From a virus, in IMG/VR virus record IMGVR_UViG_3300021087_000043, positions 1-34,254 of that record: a stretch of 34,254 bases of DNA; one strand, written 5' to 3'. Within the stretch, counting starts at the first letter, position 1, and each line of letters opens with the position of its first letter. Below, piece after piece: positions 8,682-15,445 of this stretch. The notes under the pieces are model-generated. The model worked only from the letters and a program-made list of their open reading frames with translations, did not search any database and was not told where the DNA came from. Made by a program: the position numbers and the translations under genes.

Positions 8682-9125
8682 TTAAACTTTCAATGTTGAT
8701 ATGATATCGTTAATAATTTTTAGTTTTTTCTTTCTAAAAAGTGTACGTCTTGTACCAGGATGTAAAGGTTTTGGCACGCAGTTTGTGTCTACCCAAGCAT
8801 ATCCGCCAGACTCATCGTTCATTTTTGGAATGAATTCTTCTTTGACAAGAATAACAAAAGAGTAGTAACTAAAGTCACCATTTCTTGCATGATATTGGTC
8901 TAGTGGATATATCTTTACAATATCATTTTCAATATCTAATGATATTTCTTCTTGTAACTCTCGTAATAATGCTTGTGCTACATTTTCATTGTCTTCTACT
9001 TTTCCACCAAAGAAACCCCAATTTCTAGGAAATGACCCATCTATTGCTCTTTGTTGTAGAAGTATTCTATGTGTGTCTTTTGCGACTATGCATCCGCCAG
9101 CCGCCTTGAGTTTCGATTCTTTCAT
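8682..9125 (-). CDS. Nudix hydrolase
   Basis: 147 residues from ATG 9125. The Nudix box is nearly perfect: G41-x5-E47-x7-R55-E56-x-x-E59-E60, in FGGKVEDNENVAQALLRELQ and onward, the Mg2+-binding catalytic helix that cleaves nucleoside diphosphates linked to another moiety. The usual Gly three residues after the EE pair is Ser. The family also includes T4 NudE, a dinucleotide/ADP-ribose hydrolase; the substrate here cannot be read from sequence. An upstream ATG at 9155 would add 10 residues inside the gp15 end, but the 9125 start overlaps the gp15 stop as TAATG, a coupled arrangement, and fits the usual N-terminus just before the first strand (KAAGGCIVA). Confidence 0.88.
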   Translation of the reverse strand: MKESKLKAAGGCIVAKDTHRILLQQRAIDGSFPRNWGFFGGKVEDNENVAQALLRELQEEISLDIENDIVKIYPLDQYHARNGDFSYYSFVILVKEEFIPKMNDESGGYAWVDTNCVPKPLHPGTRRTLFRKKKLKIINDIISTLKV

Positions 9126-10507
9126 TATGGCGTTACTACTAGTTCCATTCTCCAATATCCAGCCTCATAAATTCCTTGGTATGTATCTGTCCATGATTTA
9201 TCTTTGGCATCAAATTTAAACTGTTGTGAAGTCGTTGTGTTTGTTACGTATTCTCTAGTGTCATTAGCACTTGCGTCAAAACTCTTCACCCAATCAGTAC
9301 CATTATACTCTATAATGTCATTAGTGTCAACTGCAATTCCCCACACACTGCTTTCTGTTGCAGAATCTAATGTCAAGTATCTTTGACCTAGTGCAACATT
9401 TGGAATACTGTTAAATCCTGGTCTTGCTGTTGAGGCATTGATAATTCTATCTACCGATGTTATTGTATTTGTCGGTAACGTAGCAGTGTCGATTGCGAAT
9501 TCTAAAGTATTATTATCACCAGTAGTTGATAGTGTGCCGATTACGTCAGCATTCAAGTCATCTAACTCGCCATGGTATTTTAATCGAAGCCTTGAAACAC
9601 CACTATCTAATGTGCCATATTCTTTAAGTACTGTTGACCAAGGAATACTAGCATCGTAATTTCCGTTTGCAAACGGAGTTGCTAAAACATTACCACCATT
9701 TTCATAAACTCTTAATGCGTAATTGCCTGGAGTTACAATTACACTTGACTGTGCGTTCAAGTCTGCAAAGAACTCAAATGCATCTGGGTCATAATCAAGT
9801 GTGTCTAAGTCTGTATAAGTGTATATGTTATTGATAATATTTCTGATAACATTTTGTCTTGTGACTTGTGCTGGTGGATTAATCCAAACTGGTATCTGAA
9901 ATATCATTGTTGCAATATCAATTTGGTCTTCAATACCTGCCGGAATTCCTCTGCTTGTCCATTGTAAGTCAGTCATCTCTACAGTAGTGATTGTCGTCCA
10001 ATCAATTGGATTATCATTGTGTTGTATTTCTAATGCTGGATTAAATAGCACTAAGATTTGCTCAAGTAGTTGAAGTTTTTGGTCAGTGTTTGAAGTCCAA
10101 ATATCAACTTGCATATTCAGTAAGTAAGGAACTGGCATTAATCTTTTTACACTATACTTTTGTCCCTGTTCTGCGGTGTAAGAGTTTGTATTTGAGTCGA
10201 ATGCTCTTTCATTAATACTCACAGCATCATTGAAGAATGGCTCTTGTAATCTCTGTCTATCAGGTTGCAAACTTTGTACCCAACAAGCAATAAATGGAGC
10301 AGATTGTACTACATTCTCTGAGTTACCCTTAAGAATAGTTGCCGCCATACGAGATACATCTCCGTATCTTGCTGGTACTCTGATATAATAATCAGTTACT
10401 CCATCGTTTTTCTTTGAGCCTGTTTTAACTGTGAAGCCACTGAACATTCTTACAAATTGTAAGATATATCTTCGAATCTGATTGTCATAGAAATGTTTTT
10501 GTGCCAT
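9125..10507 (-). CDS. gp15: Tail completion and sheath stabiliser protein (T4 gp15-like)
   Basis: 460 residues. The N-terminal ~240 residues match the T4 gp15 pattern: HFYDNQIRRY at the start, a YYIRVPARYGDVSRM segment, QSAPFIACWVQSLQPDRQR, then a PVPYLLNMQVDIWTSN segment, with LLEQILVLFNPALEIQ following. In T4, gp15 forms a hexameric ring capping the contracted or extended tail and docks to the neck. T4 gp15 is about 272 residues, so this protein has roughly 190 extra C-terminal residues, rich in Asp, Asn and Thr, with beta character. It lies one base after gp14 on the minus strand and overlaps the Nudix start, so the four genes look like one transcription unit. Confidence 0.85.
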   Translation of the reverse strand: MAQKHFYDNQIRRYILQFVRMFSGFTVKTGSKKNDGVTDYYIRVPARYGDVSRMAATILKGNSENVVQSAPFIACWVQSLQPDRQRLQEPFFNDAVSINERAFDSNTNSYTAEQGQKYSVKRLMPVPYLLNMQVDIWTSNTDQKLQLLEQILVLFNPALEIQHNDNPIDWTTITTVEMTDLQWTSRGIPAGIEDQIDIATMIFQIPVWINPPAQVTRQNVIRNIINNIYTYTDLDTLDYDPDAFEFFADLNAQSSVIVTPGNYALRVYENGGNVLATPFANGNYDASIPWSTVLKEYGTLDSGVSRLRLKYHGELDDLNADVIGTLSTTGDNNTLEFAIDTATLPTNTITSVDRIINASTARPGFNSIPNVALGQRYLTLDSATESSVWGIAVDTNDIIEYNGTDWVKSFDASANDTREYVTNTTTSQQFKFDAKDKSWTDTYQGIYEAGYWRMELVVTP

Positions 10508-10508
10508 A

Positions 10509-11516
10509 TTAGTCTACCTTTGGTTTAACTGCCTTCGACAGATTTACTTTGCCAGCAAGTGTTGTGCCGTCATCTAGTGTTACTGTACCTGAGTTATTAA
10601 TAAATTGATTGTGTAACGCATGTCCAACTTCCCAAGCACCATCATCGTCATTGATTCTAAACCATTTGCTATCTCTGTATTGAAATAACCTTGACGGTGA
10701 ATAATCTGTTCTTAAGAAGTAAGAATCAGTACTTGGACTATCAGGAAATTCTTTACCGAAAGCCACTGTGGCGTAATCTACATCATCTGGATGATTTGAT
10801 TGTGTTGCATACATTAAGTTATTAGTTCTATAGTCCCAGTATTTTCCAGGAACATTATCTTGTGCTTCTTGTACAACAGCATCAGTAATTTGTAGTTCTT
10901 TGTTGTACGTAGATAGAATATTCTTCAAGTCGGATGCTTCTTCACCAGTACCAAGAATATCTTTGTACTCTTGTGTATCTTGTAATTGTTTGCAACGAAC
11001 ACGCCAAATATGTGGCCACCAACCTGGGTCAAAGCCACTCGAATCTTTCGATGCTTCTTGTACTACCCAATATTGATTTACTGCATCTGGGTCTTCGCCA
11101 TCGTTGCCTTCTAACATCATGTCTTCTCTCATGTGAGGCAATTCGATTACATCGCCAGTCATAATTTTGCGACCTAGTTGATTGACCATCTCGTTCAAAT
11201 GGAGAGTGAACACTTGTTGGTCATTACCTAAGAACATACCGAACTGTGATAATTCAAAGTCTTGGTCAGATACTGTATATACGCCTCTAAGGTCATACAC
11301 ATCTGTGTCGTACTTTCTATCTCTGTTCTCTAAAAATAGTAAATCTTGTATTGCCGGTTTGGCAGGGTCAAAATCAGCATCAGTCTTATCTTGTGAGCCG
11401 ATATACTTATGAATTAAAAGTGACGTACCGCCATGGTCAAAATGTGCTTTGACAGTTTTATCAATAAATTTGTAATCGTTACCCTTTTTAGGATTCCATA
11501 GGCTAAGTCTTGCCAT
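10509..11516 (-). CDS. gp14: Neck protein (T4 gp14-like)
   Basis: 335 residues, ATG 11516 with GGAGAAAAATAGTT upstream. The order of motifs follows T4 gp14: FELSQFGMFLGNDQQVFTLH (T4 has FGMQVNDEVTLTINP), a GDVIELPHMRED segment (T4 GDLIYFPMD), then YWVVQEASKDSS and a Trp-rich stretch WWPHIWRVRCKQL. gp14 joins gp13 to build the neck linking the filled head to the tail. First gene of the minus-strand unit gp14-gp15-Nudix-radical SAM, with its own late box at 11549-11557. Unusually, its partner gp13 is 2.2 kb away on the opposite strand. Confidence 0.85.
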   Translation of the reverse strand: MARLSLWNPKKGNDYKFIDKTVKAHFDHGGTSLLIHKYIGSQDKTDADFDPAKPAIQDLLFLENRDRKYDTDVYDLRGVYTVSDQDFELSQFGMFLGNDQQVFTLHLNEMVNQLGRKIMTGDVIELPHMREDMMLEGNDGEDPDAVNQYWVVQEASKDSSGFDPGWWPHIWRVRCKQLQDTQEYKDILGTGEEASDLKNILSTYNKELQITDAVVQEAQDNVPGKYWDYRTNNLMYATQSNHPDDVDYATVAFGKEFPDSPSTDSYFLRTDYSPSRLFQYRDSKWFRINDDDGAWEVGHALHNQFINNSGTVTLDDGTTLAGKVNLSKAVKPKVD

Positions 11517-11535
11517 AACTATTTTTCTCCATAAT

Positions 11536-11564
11536 TTGACTTCTTACTGTATTTATCATATAAT
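11536..11564 (+). promoter_or_regulatory. Sigma70-type early promoter for the 2OG oxygenase
   Basis: TTGACT (11536-11541), 17-nt spacer, TATAAT (11559-11564). The 17-nt spacing and perfect -10 make it a strong host-type promoter pointing to the gene at 11617. The minus-strand late box for gp14 (11549-11557) lies inside its spacer. Confidence 0.75.
11549..11557 (-). promoter_or_regulatory. Late promoter GATAAATAC (minus strand) for gp14 operon
   Basis: Exact copy of the window's late 9-mer on the minus strand, 32 nt before the gp14 ATG. Confidence 0.8.
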
Positions 11565-11585
11565 ATAGTAATATAATTTCAAAAT

Positions 11586-11593
11586 TATAAATA
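11586..11593 (+). promoter_or_regulatory. Possible late promoter TATAAATA
   Basis: Perfect T4 late octamer 23 nt before ATG 11617. The predicted start near 11599 leaves a short leader with AAGAAGG (11601-11607) as ribosome-binding site. The gene could thus be expressed both early (11536 promoter) and late. Confidence 0.5.
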
Positions 11594-11616
11594 AAGTTTT
11601 AAGAAGGTACAATAAT

Positions 11617-12327
11617 ATGTTAATAGATGAAAATCAAGGATACTTGTCAATAAAAGAATTGCTATCACCATTTGCAGTGAGACAATTCAAATTGTGGGCA
11701 ATGAACCCAGAGAATATACATCGTGGAAACGCTGTAAATGGGGAATACTACGGGAAACATCGTAAAGGTAGAGAATATAACATCTGCTGGAGTAAACAGC
11801 CACCAAGAGAAATGTGGGACCCCATAGTAGACAAATTAACTAGTCCTCTAAACGCAATGTTTAAAGGCAAACAATGGGATATGCATATCGTTGATACAAT
11901 AACGACAAGACCAGGACAGTCTAAGATTAGGGCACATGTTGATACTCCTTATAGATTTGAAGATTTTGCTAGGTCAACAAATGATGAGTTATTTGGTGTA
12001 CAAATTATTGTTCCGTTAGACAACTTCACAATAGAGAACGGTGCAACATGTATTCTTCCTGGTTCACATAAAGATAGATTTTATTACCAAGATATACAAG
12101 ACAACCAAGAAGAATATAATGACTTACTTACATCTAAAGGTTTTCAATTTGTGTCAAAAGCGGGCGATGCCTTGATTTATAATTCGAGGACATTACACAG
12201 TACTATGCCAAATAATAGTGACCATTTTAGAAGTGCATTGCTAATGAATGCACTAGATGTCAACATAATTGAACGAATCAGAGAAATAGATTACAATACA
12301 AAAACTGCAAGAAAAAAGAAAAAATGA
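11617..12327 (+). CDS. 2OG-Fe(II) oxygenase, phytanoyl-CoA dioxygenase (PhyH)-like
   Basis: 236 residues, ATG 11617. The facial triad of the double-stranded beta-helix is visible: H107-x-D109 (AHVDT) and distal H194 (SRTLHST), followed by R205 (DHFRSALL), which would bind the 2-oxoglutarate carboxylate. The segment IIVPLDNFTIENGATCILPG followed by SH is the classic PhyH core strand. Such enzymes hydroxylate small molecules or peptides using O2 and 2-oxoglutarate and are common in marine T4-like phages, where their substrates are mostly unknown. Preceded by both an early-type and a late-type promoter. The C-terminus is a basic tail (TKTARKKKK). Confidence 0.85.
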   Translation: MLIDENQGYLSIKELLSPFAVRQFKLWAMNPENIHRGNAVNGEYYGKHRKGREYNICWSKQPPREMWDPIVDKLTSPLNAMFKGKQWDMHIVDTITTRPGQSKIRAHVDTPYRFEDFARSTNDELFGVQIIVPLDNFTIENGATCILPGSHKDRFYYQDIQDNQEEYNDLLTSKGFQFVSKAGDALIYNSRTLHSTMPNNSDHFRSALLMNALDVNIIERIREIDYNTKTARKKKK

Positions 12328-12335
12328 CGGAAAAC

Positions 12336-12364
12336 TTGACAAACTACTGCATTCGGTGTATAGT
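12336..12364 (+). promoter_or_regulatory. Sigma70-type promoter for the 425-aa gene
   Basis: TTGACA (12336-12341), 17-nt spacer, TATAGT (12359-12364), starting just after the stop of the oxygenase gene. The predicted start near 12371 gives a leader of about 36 nt to GTG 12407. Confidence 0.75.
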
Positions 12365-12406
12365 ATTCTTAAATGTTGATATATAAAAGTAAATGAAGAG
12401 GGCAAT

Positions 12407-13684
12407 GTGGCTATAAAAACAATGAAAAAGAAGAACAAAAAAGCAAATATTCTTTCAGATGAGTCTATTACAGGACTAGAGCCTGATTGGAAAGGCTCAG
12501 ACACTTGGACCGCAGAAAAATATTATAGAGAACGTGCAAGAACTCCATATTATTATAGTTACTATTACAAATCTAAAGATTTTGTTCCTTGGGTAGTCCA
12601 ATACATGAAAGACAATGGCTACTCTAAAGAAGATATCAAATCATATAAGGCAGCCGAAGACTGGAGAACTAAAAGTACTCTTGCAGGATATGTGAGAGCA
12701 TTATCAAAGGGTATGCCAGAGAATCATGCTGGTATTCCTGAATACTTAGATACATTAGAAGGTATTACAGCAACATCTTTGTGTGATATTACTGATTCTG
12801 TCAAAGGACAAATAGAAGAGGTTATTTCTTTTGGCAAGATAATCAAAGAAGAAAAGAAAGAAGAAGAACAAGAAAAAGTTAATACGTATAAACCATCCAT
12901 TCAACAACTTCTATTCAATAAGTCTTTAGAAATGTCAGAAGAGATAGATGAATATATTGAAGAGTTTGATGGTTCTTCATCGATGTTGACTACCTTTGAC
13001 CCACAACGAATGCTTTTAATTGTTGGCGCAAAACCAAATCATGCTAAAATAATAGCATCATTATATCAGCCAACCTTTGACGATTTCTCAGAACTTGTAA
13101 ATCCTCCTAGTACTAAAGGTATGTCAGAGTTTGATAAAGATATGCATGAGCAACTTAAAGAAGGTTATTCACATCTATCTAAAAGTGTAATAAAGAATCA
13201 GTTTAAGATGTACAAATCTATTATGGATGCTTGTGACAACATTGTATTAAAGGGCAAAGTGACAAGGAAGCCTCGTAAGAAGAAGCCAGTCAGTGCTGAA
13301 AAACAAGTCAGTAAGTTTAAATATTTAGACCATCATCCAGAAACTAAGTCAATTAGTGTGAACCCAGCAGAAATAGTTGGAGCCAATAGTATCATAGTAT
13401 ACAATTCTAAGACAAGAAAACTTGGAGTATACCATGCTCAAAATGTTGACCCTACGGGACTAAAGAGAGACGGATCTGGTCTAAGTGTAAAAGGAACGAC
13501 TATTCAAGGTTTTAACCCAACCACGAGCGTCCAGAAGACACTACGTAAGCCAATCGAACAACTAGCAAAGTTCAAAAAGATAGCAAAACGTTCATTTCAG
13601 AAACAGTTTGATGAAATAAACAGTGTTGAAATCAAAATGAACGGCAGATTTAACGACCACAGTTTGATTATAAAAGTTTTTTGA
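12407..13684 (+). CDS. Hypothetical protein, 425 aa, basic C-terminus
   Basis: No family recognised. The likely start is GTG 12407, behind GAAGAGGGCAAT; the next in-frame ATG is 12422. The N-terminal ~115 residues are Lys- and aromatic-rich (TAEKYYRERARTPYYYSYYY, then DNGYSKEDIKSYKAAEDWR), the middle has a Glu/Lys coiled-coil-like stretch (IIKEEKKEEEQEK), and residues ~280-425 are basic with KVTRKPRKKKP, consistent with nucleic-acid contact. A FKYLDHHPETKSISVNPAEI segment is followed by a beta-rich region. Driven by an early-type promoter, it precedes gp13 and its stop TGA is part of the gp13 late promoter. A nucleic-acid-binding role is inference from charge only. Confidence 0.7.
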   Translation: MAIKTMKKKNKKANILSDESITGLEPDWKGSDTWTAEKYYRERARTPYYYSYYYKSKDFVPWVVQYMKDNGYSKEDIKSYKAAEDWRTKSTLAGYVRALSKGMPENHAGIPEYLDTLEGITATSLCDITDSVKGQIEEVISFGKIIKEEKKEEEQEKVNTYKPSIQQLLFNKSLEMSEEIDEYIEEFDGSSSMLTTFDPQRMLLIVGAKPNHAKIIASLYQPTFDDFSELVNPPSTKGMSEFDKDMHEQLKEGYSHLSKSVIKNQFKMYKSIMDACDNIVLKGKVTRKPRKKKPVSAEKQVSKFKYLDHHPETKSISVNPAEIVGANSIIVYNSKTRKLGVYHAQNVDPTGLKRDGSGLSVKGTTIQGFNPTTSVQKTLRKPIEQLAKFKKIAKRSFQKQFDEINSVEIKMNGRFNDHSLIIKVF

Positions 13685-13691
13685 TAAATAC
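13683..13691 (+). promoter_or_regulatory. Late promoter GATAAATAC for gp13
   Basis: Exact 9-mer overlapping the TGA stop of the preceding gene (TTTTTTGATAAATAC); 41 nt before ATG 13733. Confidence 0.8.
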
Positions 13692-13732
13692 TGTTAACAG
13701 TGATACATGTTAATGATATTTGAGGTCAAGAA

Positions 13733-14485
13733 ATGGCAAAACAACGCAATAAAATAAAAAATGATGTAATTAGACAGATTAGACTATTACTCGGTGACGG
13801 TATGGTCGATATCGAATTGGATCCAGAACATTATGACCTTGCTATCGATATTGCAGTAGATAAGATTAGACAACGTTCAGAAGCGGCAGTAGAAGAAGAT
13901 TTTTACACTATTGAACTAAAGAAAGATGTCGATGAATACAGACTTCCAGCAGAGATAACAGAAGTTAAAAAGATACATCATCGTTCTTTCGGTCATGGCA
14001 TATCTGCCGGCGTAGACATGGATCCATTTGAATTAGCATATGCAAATTCATATTTCTTTATGAATAATCATGTTGGTGGTATATCAACATACGAACTATT
14101 CTCTCAGTACCGTGAAACATTAGGCAGAGTTGCGGCTACTGATATTCAATTTATTTGGAATGCAACTACTCATAAGTTAAAACTTTTAAGAAAAATGAGA
14201 GCGGACGAAATGGTATTACTTCATGTTTACTTAGAGCGTTCTGACGACCAACTACTAAAAGACCCATACTTAAAATCATGGATGAGAGATTACTCATTGG
14301 CATATTGTAAGAAAATGATTGGCGAGGCTCGTTCTAAATTCTCTTCACTTCCAGGCGCACAGGGTGGAGTTACACTAAACGGTGACGTTCTAAAACAAGA
14401 TGCTACGGCAGAAATAGAAAAGTTAGAAACAGAGTTGAAACTTTACATTGATGGTTCAGCACCGCTAGGTGTTATGATTGGCTAA
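13733..14485 (+). CDS. gp13: Neck protein (T4 gp13-like)
   Basis: 250 residues, ATG 13733. The protein resembles the shorter gp13 neck proteins of marine T4-like phages: an N-terminal helix-turn pattern (NDVIRQIRLLLGDGMVDIEL, then DPEHYDLAIDIAVDKIRQRS), a YRLPAEITEVKKIHHRSFG strand region, and a C-terminal helical part (LKSWMRDYSLAYCKKMIGEA). gp13 binds the portal side after packaging and recruits gp14 to complete the neck. T4 gp13 is longer (about 309 residues). It has its own late promoter and is on the strand opposite gp14/gp15. Two of the window's four GATC sites fall inside this gene (13820, 14021), both as GGATCC. Confidence 0.8.
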   Translation: MAKQRNKIKNDVIRQIRLLLGDGMVDIELDPEHYDLAIDIAVDKIRQRSEAAVEEDFYTIELKKDVDEYRLPAEITEVKKIHHRSFGHGISAGVDMDPFELAYANSYFFMNNHVGGISTYELFSQYRETLGRVAATDIQFIWNATTHKLKLLRKMRADEMVLLHVYLERSDDQLLKDPYLKSWMRDYSLAYCKKMIGEARSKFSSLPGAQGGVTLNGDVLKQDATAEIEKLETELKLYIDGSAPLGVMIG

Positions 14486-14487
14486 TT

Positions 14488-14676
14488 GTGGCTTTTCATC
14501 CAAAGAACAATAAAAGTCCTTGTGTAAGTATTTGCAAATACAATGATAAAAACTTTTGTGTTGGCTGTAAACGCCATATGAACGAAATCTTTGATTGGTT
14601 GGATTATTCTGATGAAATGAAAGATTCTATCTTAGAAGATATAAAAACCAGAGATATAAATTCAGAAAACGGTTGA
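14488..14676 (+). CDS. DUF1289-family small Cys protein
   Basis: 62 residues. Start GTG 14488, two bases after the gp13 stop, so probably translated by coupling. The core SPCVSICKYNDKNFCVGCKR has four cysteines (C12, C16, C24, C27) in a CX3C-X7-CX2C pattern typical of DUF1289, likely a zinc or iron-sulphur site, followed by MNEIFDWLDYSDEMKDSI, the conserved helical tail with its W. Cellular relatives are of unknown function. The end of the gene contains the promoter of the downstream dNMP kinase. Confidence 0.8.
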   Translation: MAFHPKNNKSPCVSICKYNDKNFCVGCKRHMNEIFDWLDYSDEMKDSILEDIKTRDINSENG

Positions 14677-14701
14677 CATTCAGTATCTTTGGTTGTATAA
14701 T
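14673..14701 (+). promoter_or_regulatory. Sigma70-type early promoter for dNMP kinase
   Basis: TTGACA (14673-14678), 17-nt spacer, TATAAT (14696-14701): both hexamers are consensus. Its position overlaps the region that would encode a longer kinase N-terminus, which fixes the kinase start downstream at ATG 14732. Confidence 0.88.
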
Positions 14702-14731
14702 AATATTATCGAAACTGAAAAAAGAAATCAA

Positions 14732-15355
14732 ATGATAATAGGTATCACAGGACTAATAGGCTCAGGCAAAGGCACTGTAGCAGACATTCTAGTTGAAGAA
14801 CATAACTTCATAAAACTTTCATTCGCAGATAAACTCAAAGATGGTGTTGCAACTGTATACGGTTGGGACCGTGCTATGTTAGAAGGCGACACTGTAGAAA
14901 GTAGAGAGTGGCGTGAAACTGTTGATGAGTTTTGGACTAATGAAACAGGTAGAGAGATTACTCCTAGACTTGTACTGCAAGAGTTCGGCACTGACTGTAT
15001 GCGTAATGGTTTCTACGATGGTATCTGGGTTAGTCTAGTTAAGCAAGAAATAATTAATAATCCTGAAAATAATTATATCATACCTGATGTACGATTTGCT
15101 AATGAGATAAAAATCATTAAAGATTTGGGTGGCGAAGTTTGGAATGTTAGACGAGGCGAACTACCAGATTGGTGGGGAGTTGCAATATTAGACAATAAAA
15201 CAAATTCAAACTTAATGAGAACTTCATATCCTGATGTTCATCAAAGTGAATGGAGATGGATAGGAACTAACGACACATTCAATCACATCATCTATAACGA
15301 TGGCGACACAATAGACACATTATATAGTAAAGTTTCGAGTGTGTTGTCTACGTAG
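14732..15355 (+). CDS. gp1: Deoxynucleoside monophosphate kinase (T4 gp1-like)
   Basis: 207 residues from ATG 14732. MIIGITGLIGSGKGTVADIL begins directly with the first strand and a P-loop (GLIGSGKGT); a LSFADKLKDGVATVYGWDR segment is the nucleotide-kinase substrate helix, and LQEFGTDCMRNGFYDGIWV plus NYIIPDVRFANEI match the T4 gene 1 kinase pattern (LMQALGTDLIV..., YYIVPDTRQ). In T4 this enzyme phosphorylates dGMP, dTMP and 5-hydroxymethyl-dCMP; its presence fits a phage that feeds dNTP synthesis together with NrdA, but does not prove modified bases. A TTG at 14693 gives a longer frame but lies within the promoter. Confidence 0.88.
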   Translation: MIIGITGLIGSGKGTVADILVEEHNFIKLSFADKLKDGVATVYGWDRAMLEGDTVESREWRETVDEFWTNETGREITPRLVLQEFGTDCMRNGFYDGIWVSLVKQEIINNPENNYIIPDVRFANEIKIIKDLGGEVWNVRRGELPDWWGVAILDNKTNSNLMRTSYPDVHQSEWRWIGTNDTFNHIIYNDGDTIDTLYSKVSSVLST

Positions 15356-15386
15356 TTAACCCCAAAAGCAGTGTTTTTTCATGTTT

Positions 15387-15415
15387 TTGACTAAATACAT
15401 GTAGCGAAATATATT
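15387..15415 (+). promoter_or_regulatory. Tail-sheath promoter region: CTAAATAC late-like box, overlapping sigma70-like match
   Basis: CTAAATAC (15391-15398) lies 47 nt before ATG 15446 and matches the variant at 7411. The same bases overlap a sigma70-like pair, TTGACT (15387-15392), 17 nt, TATATT (15410-15415). Late control is expected for a sheath gene; the sigma70 match may be fortuitous. Confidence 0.5.
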
Positions 15416-15445
15416 TAACAGTCAAACCAAACAGGAGAAAATACT

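Noticed and set aside
9126-9155. Upstream start of the Nudix gene
   Set aside because: ATG 9155 has its AGGAGA-like sequence directly against the start codon and adds non-family residues; the TAATG overlap at 9125 is more natural.
14693-14731. TTG start extending the dNMP kinase
   Set aside because: It lies in the -10 region of the TTGACA-N17-TATAAT promoter; ATG 14732 gives the normal P-loop kinase N-terminus.
15387-15415. Early sigma70 promoter for the tail sheath
   Set aside because: Not fully rejected, but early expression of a sheath gene is unlikely and the -35-like bases overlap the late-like CTAAATAC box; kept only as a low-confidence overlap in the feature list.
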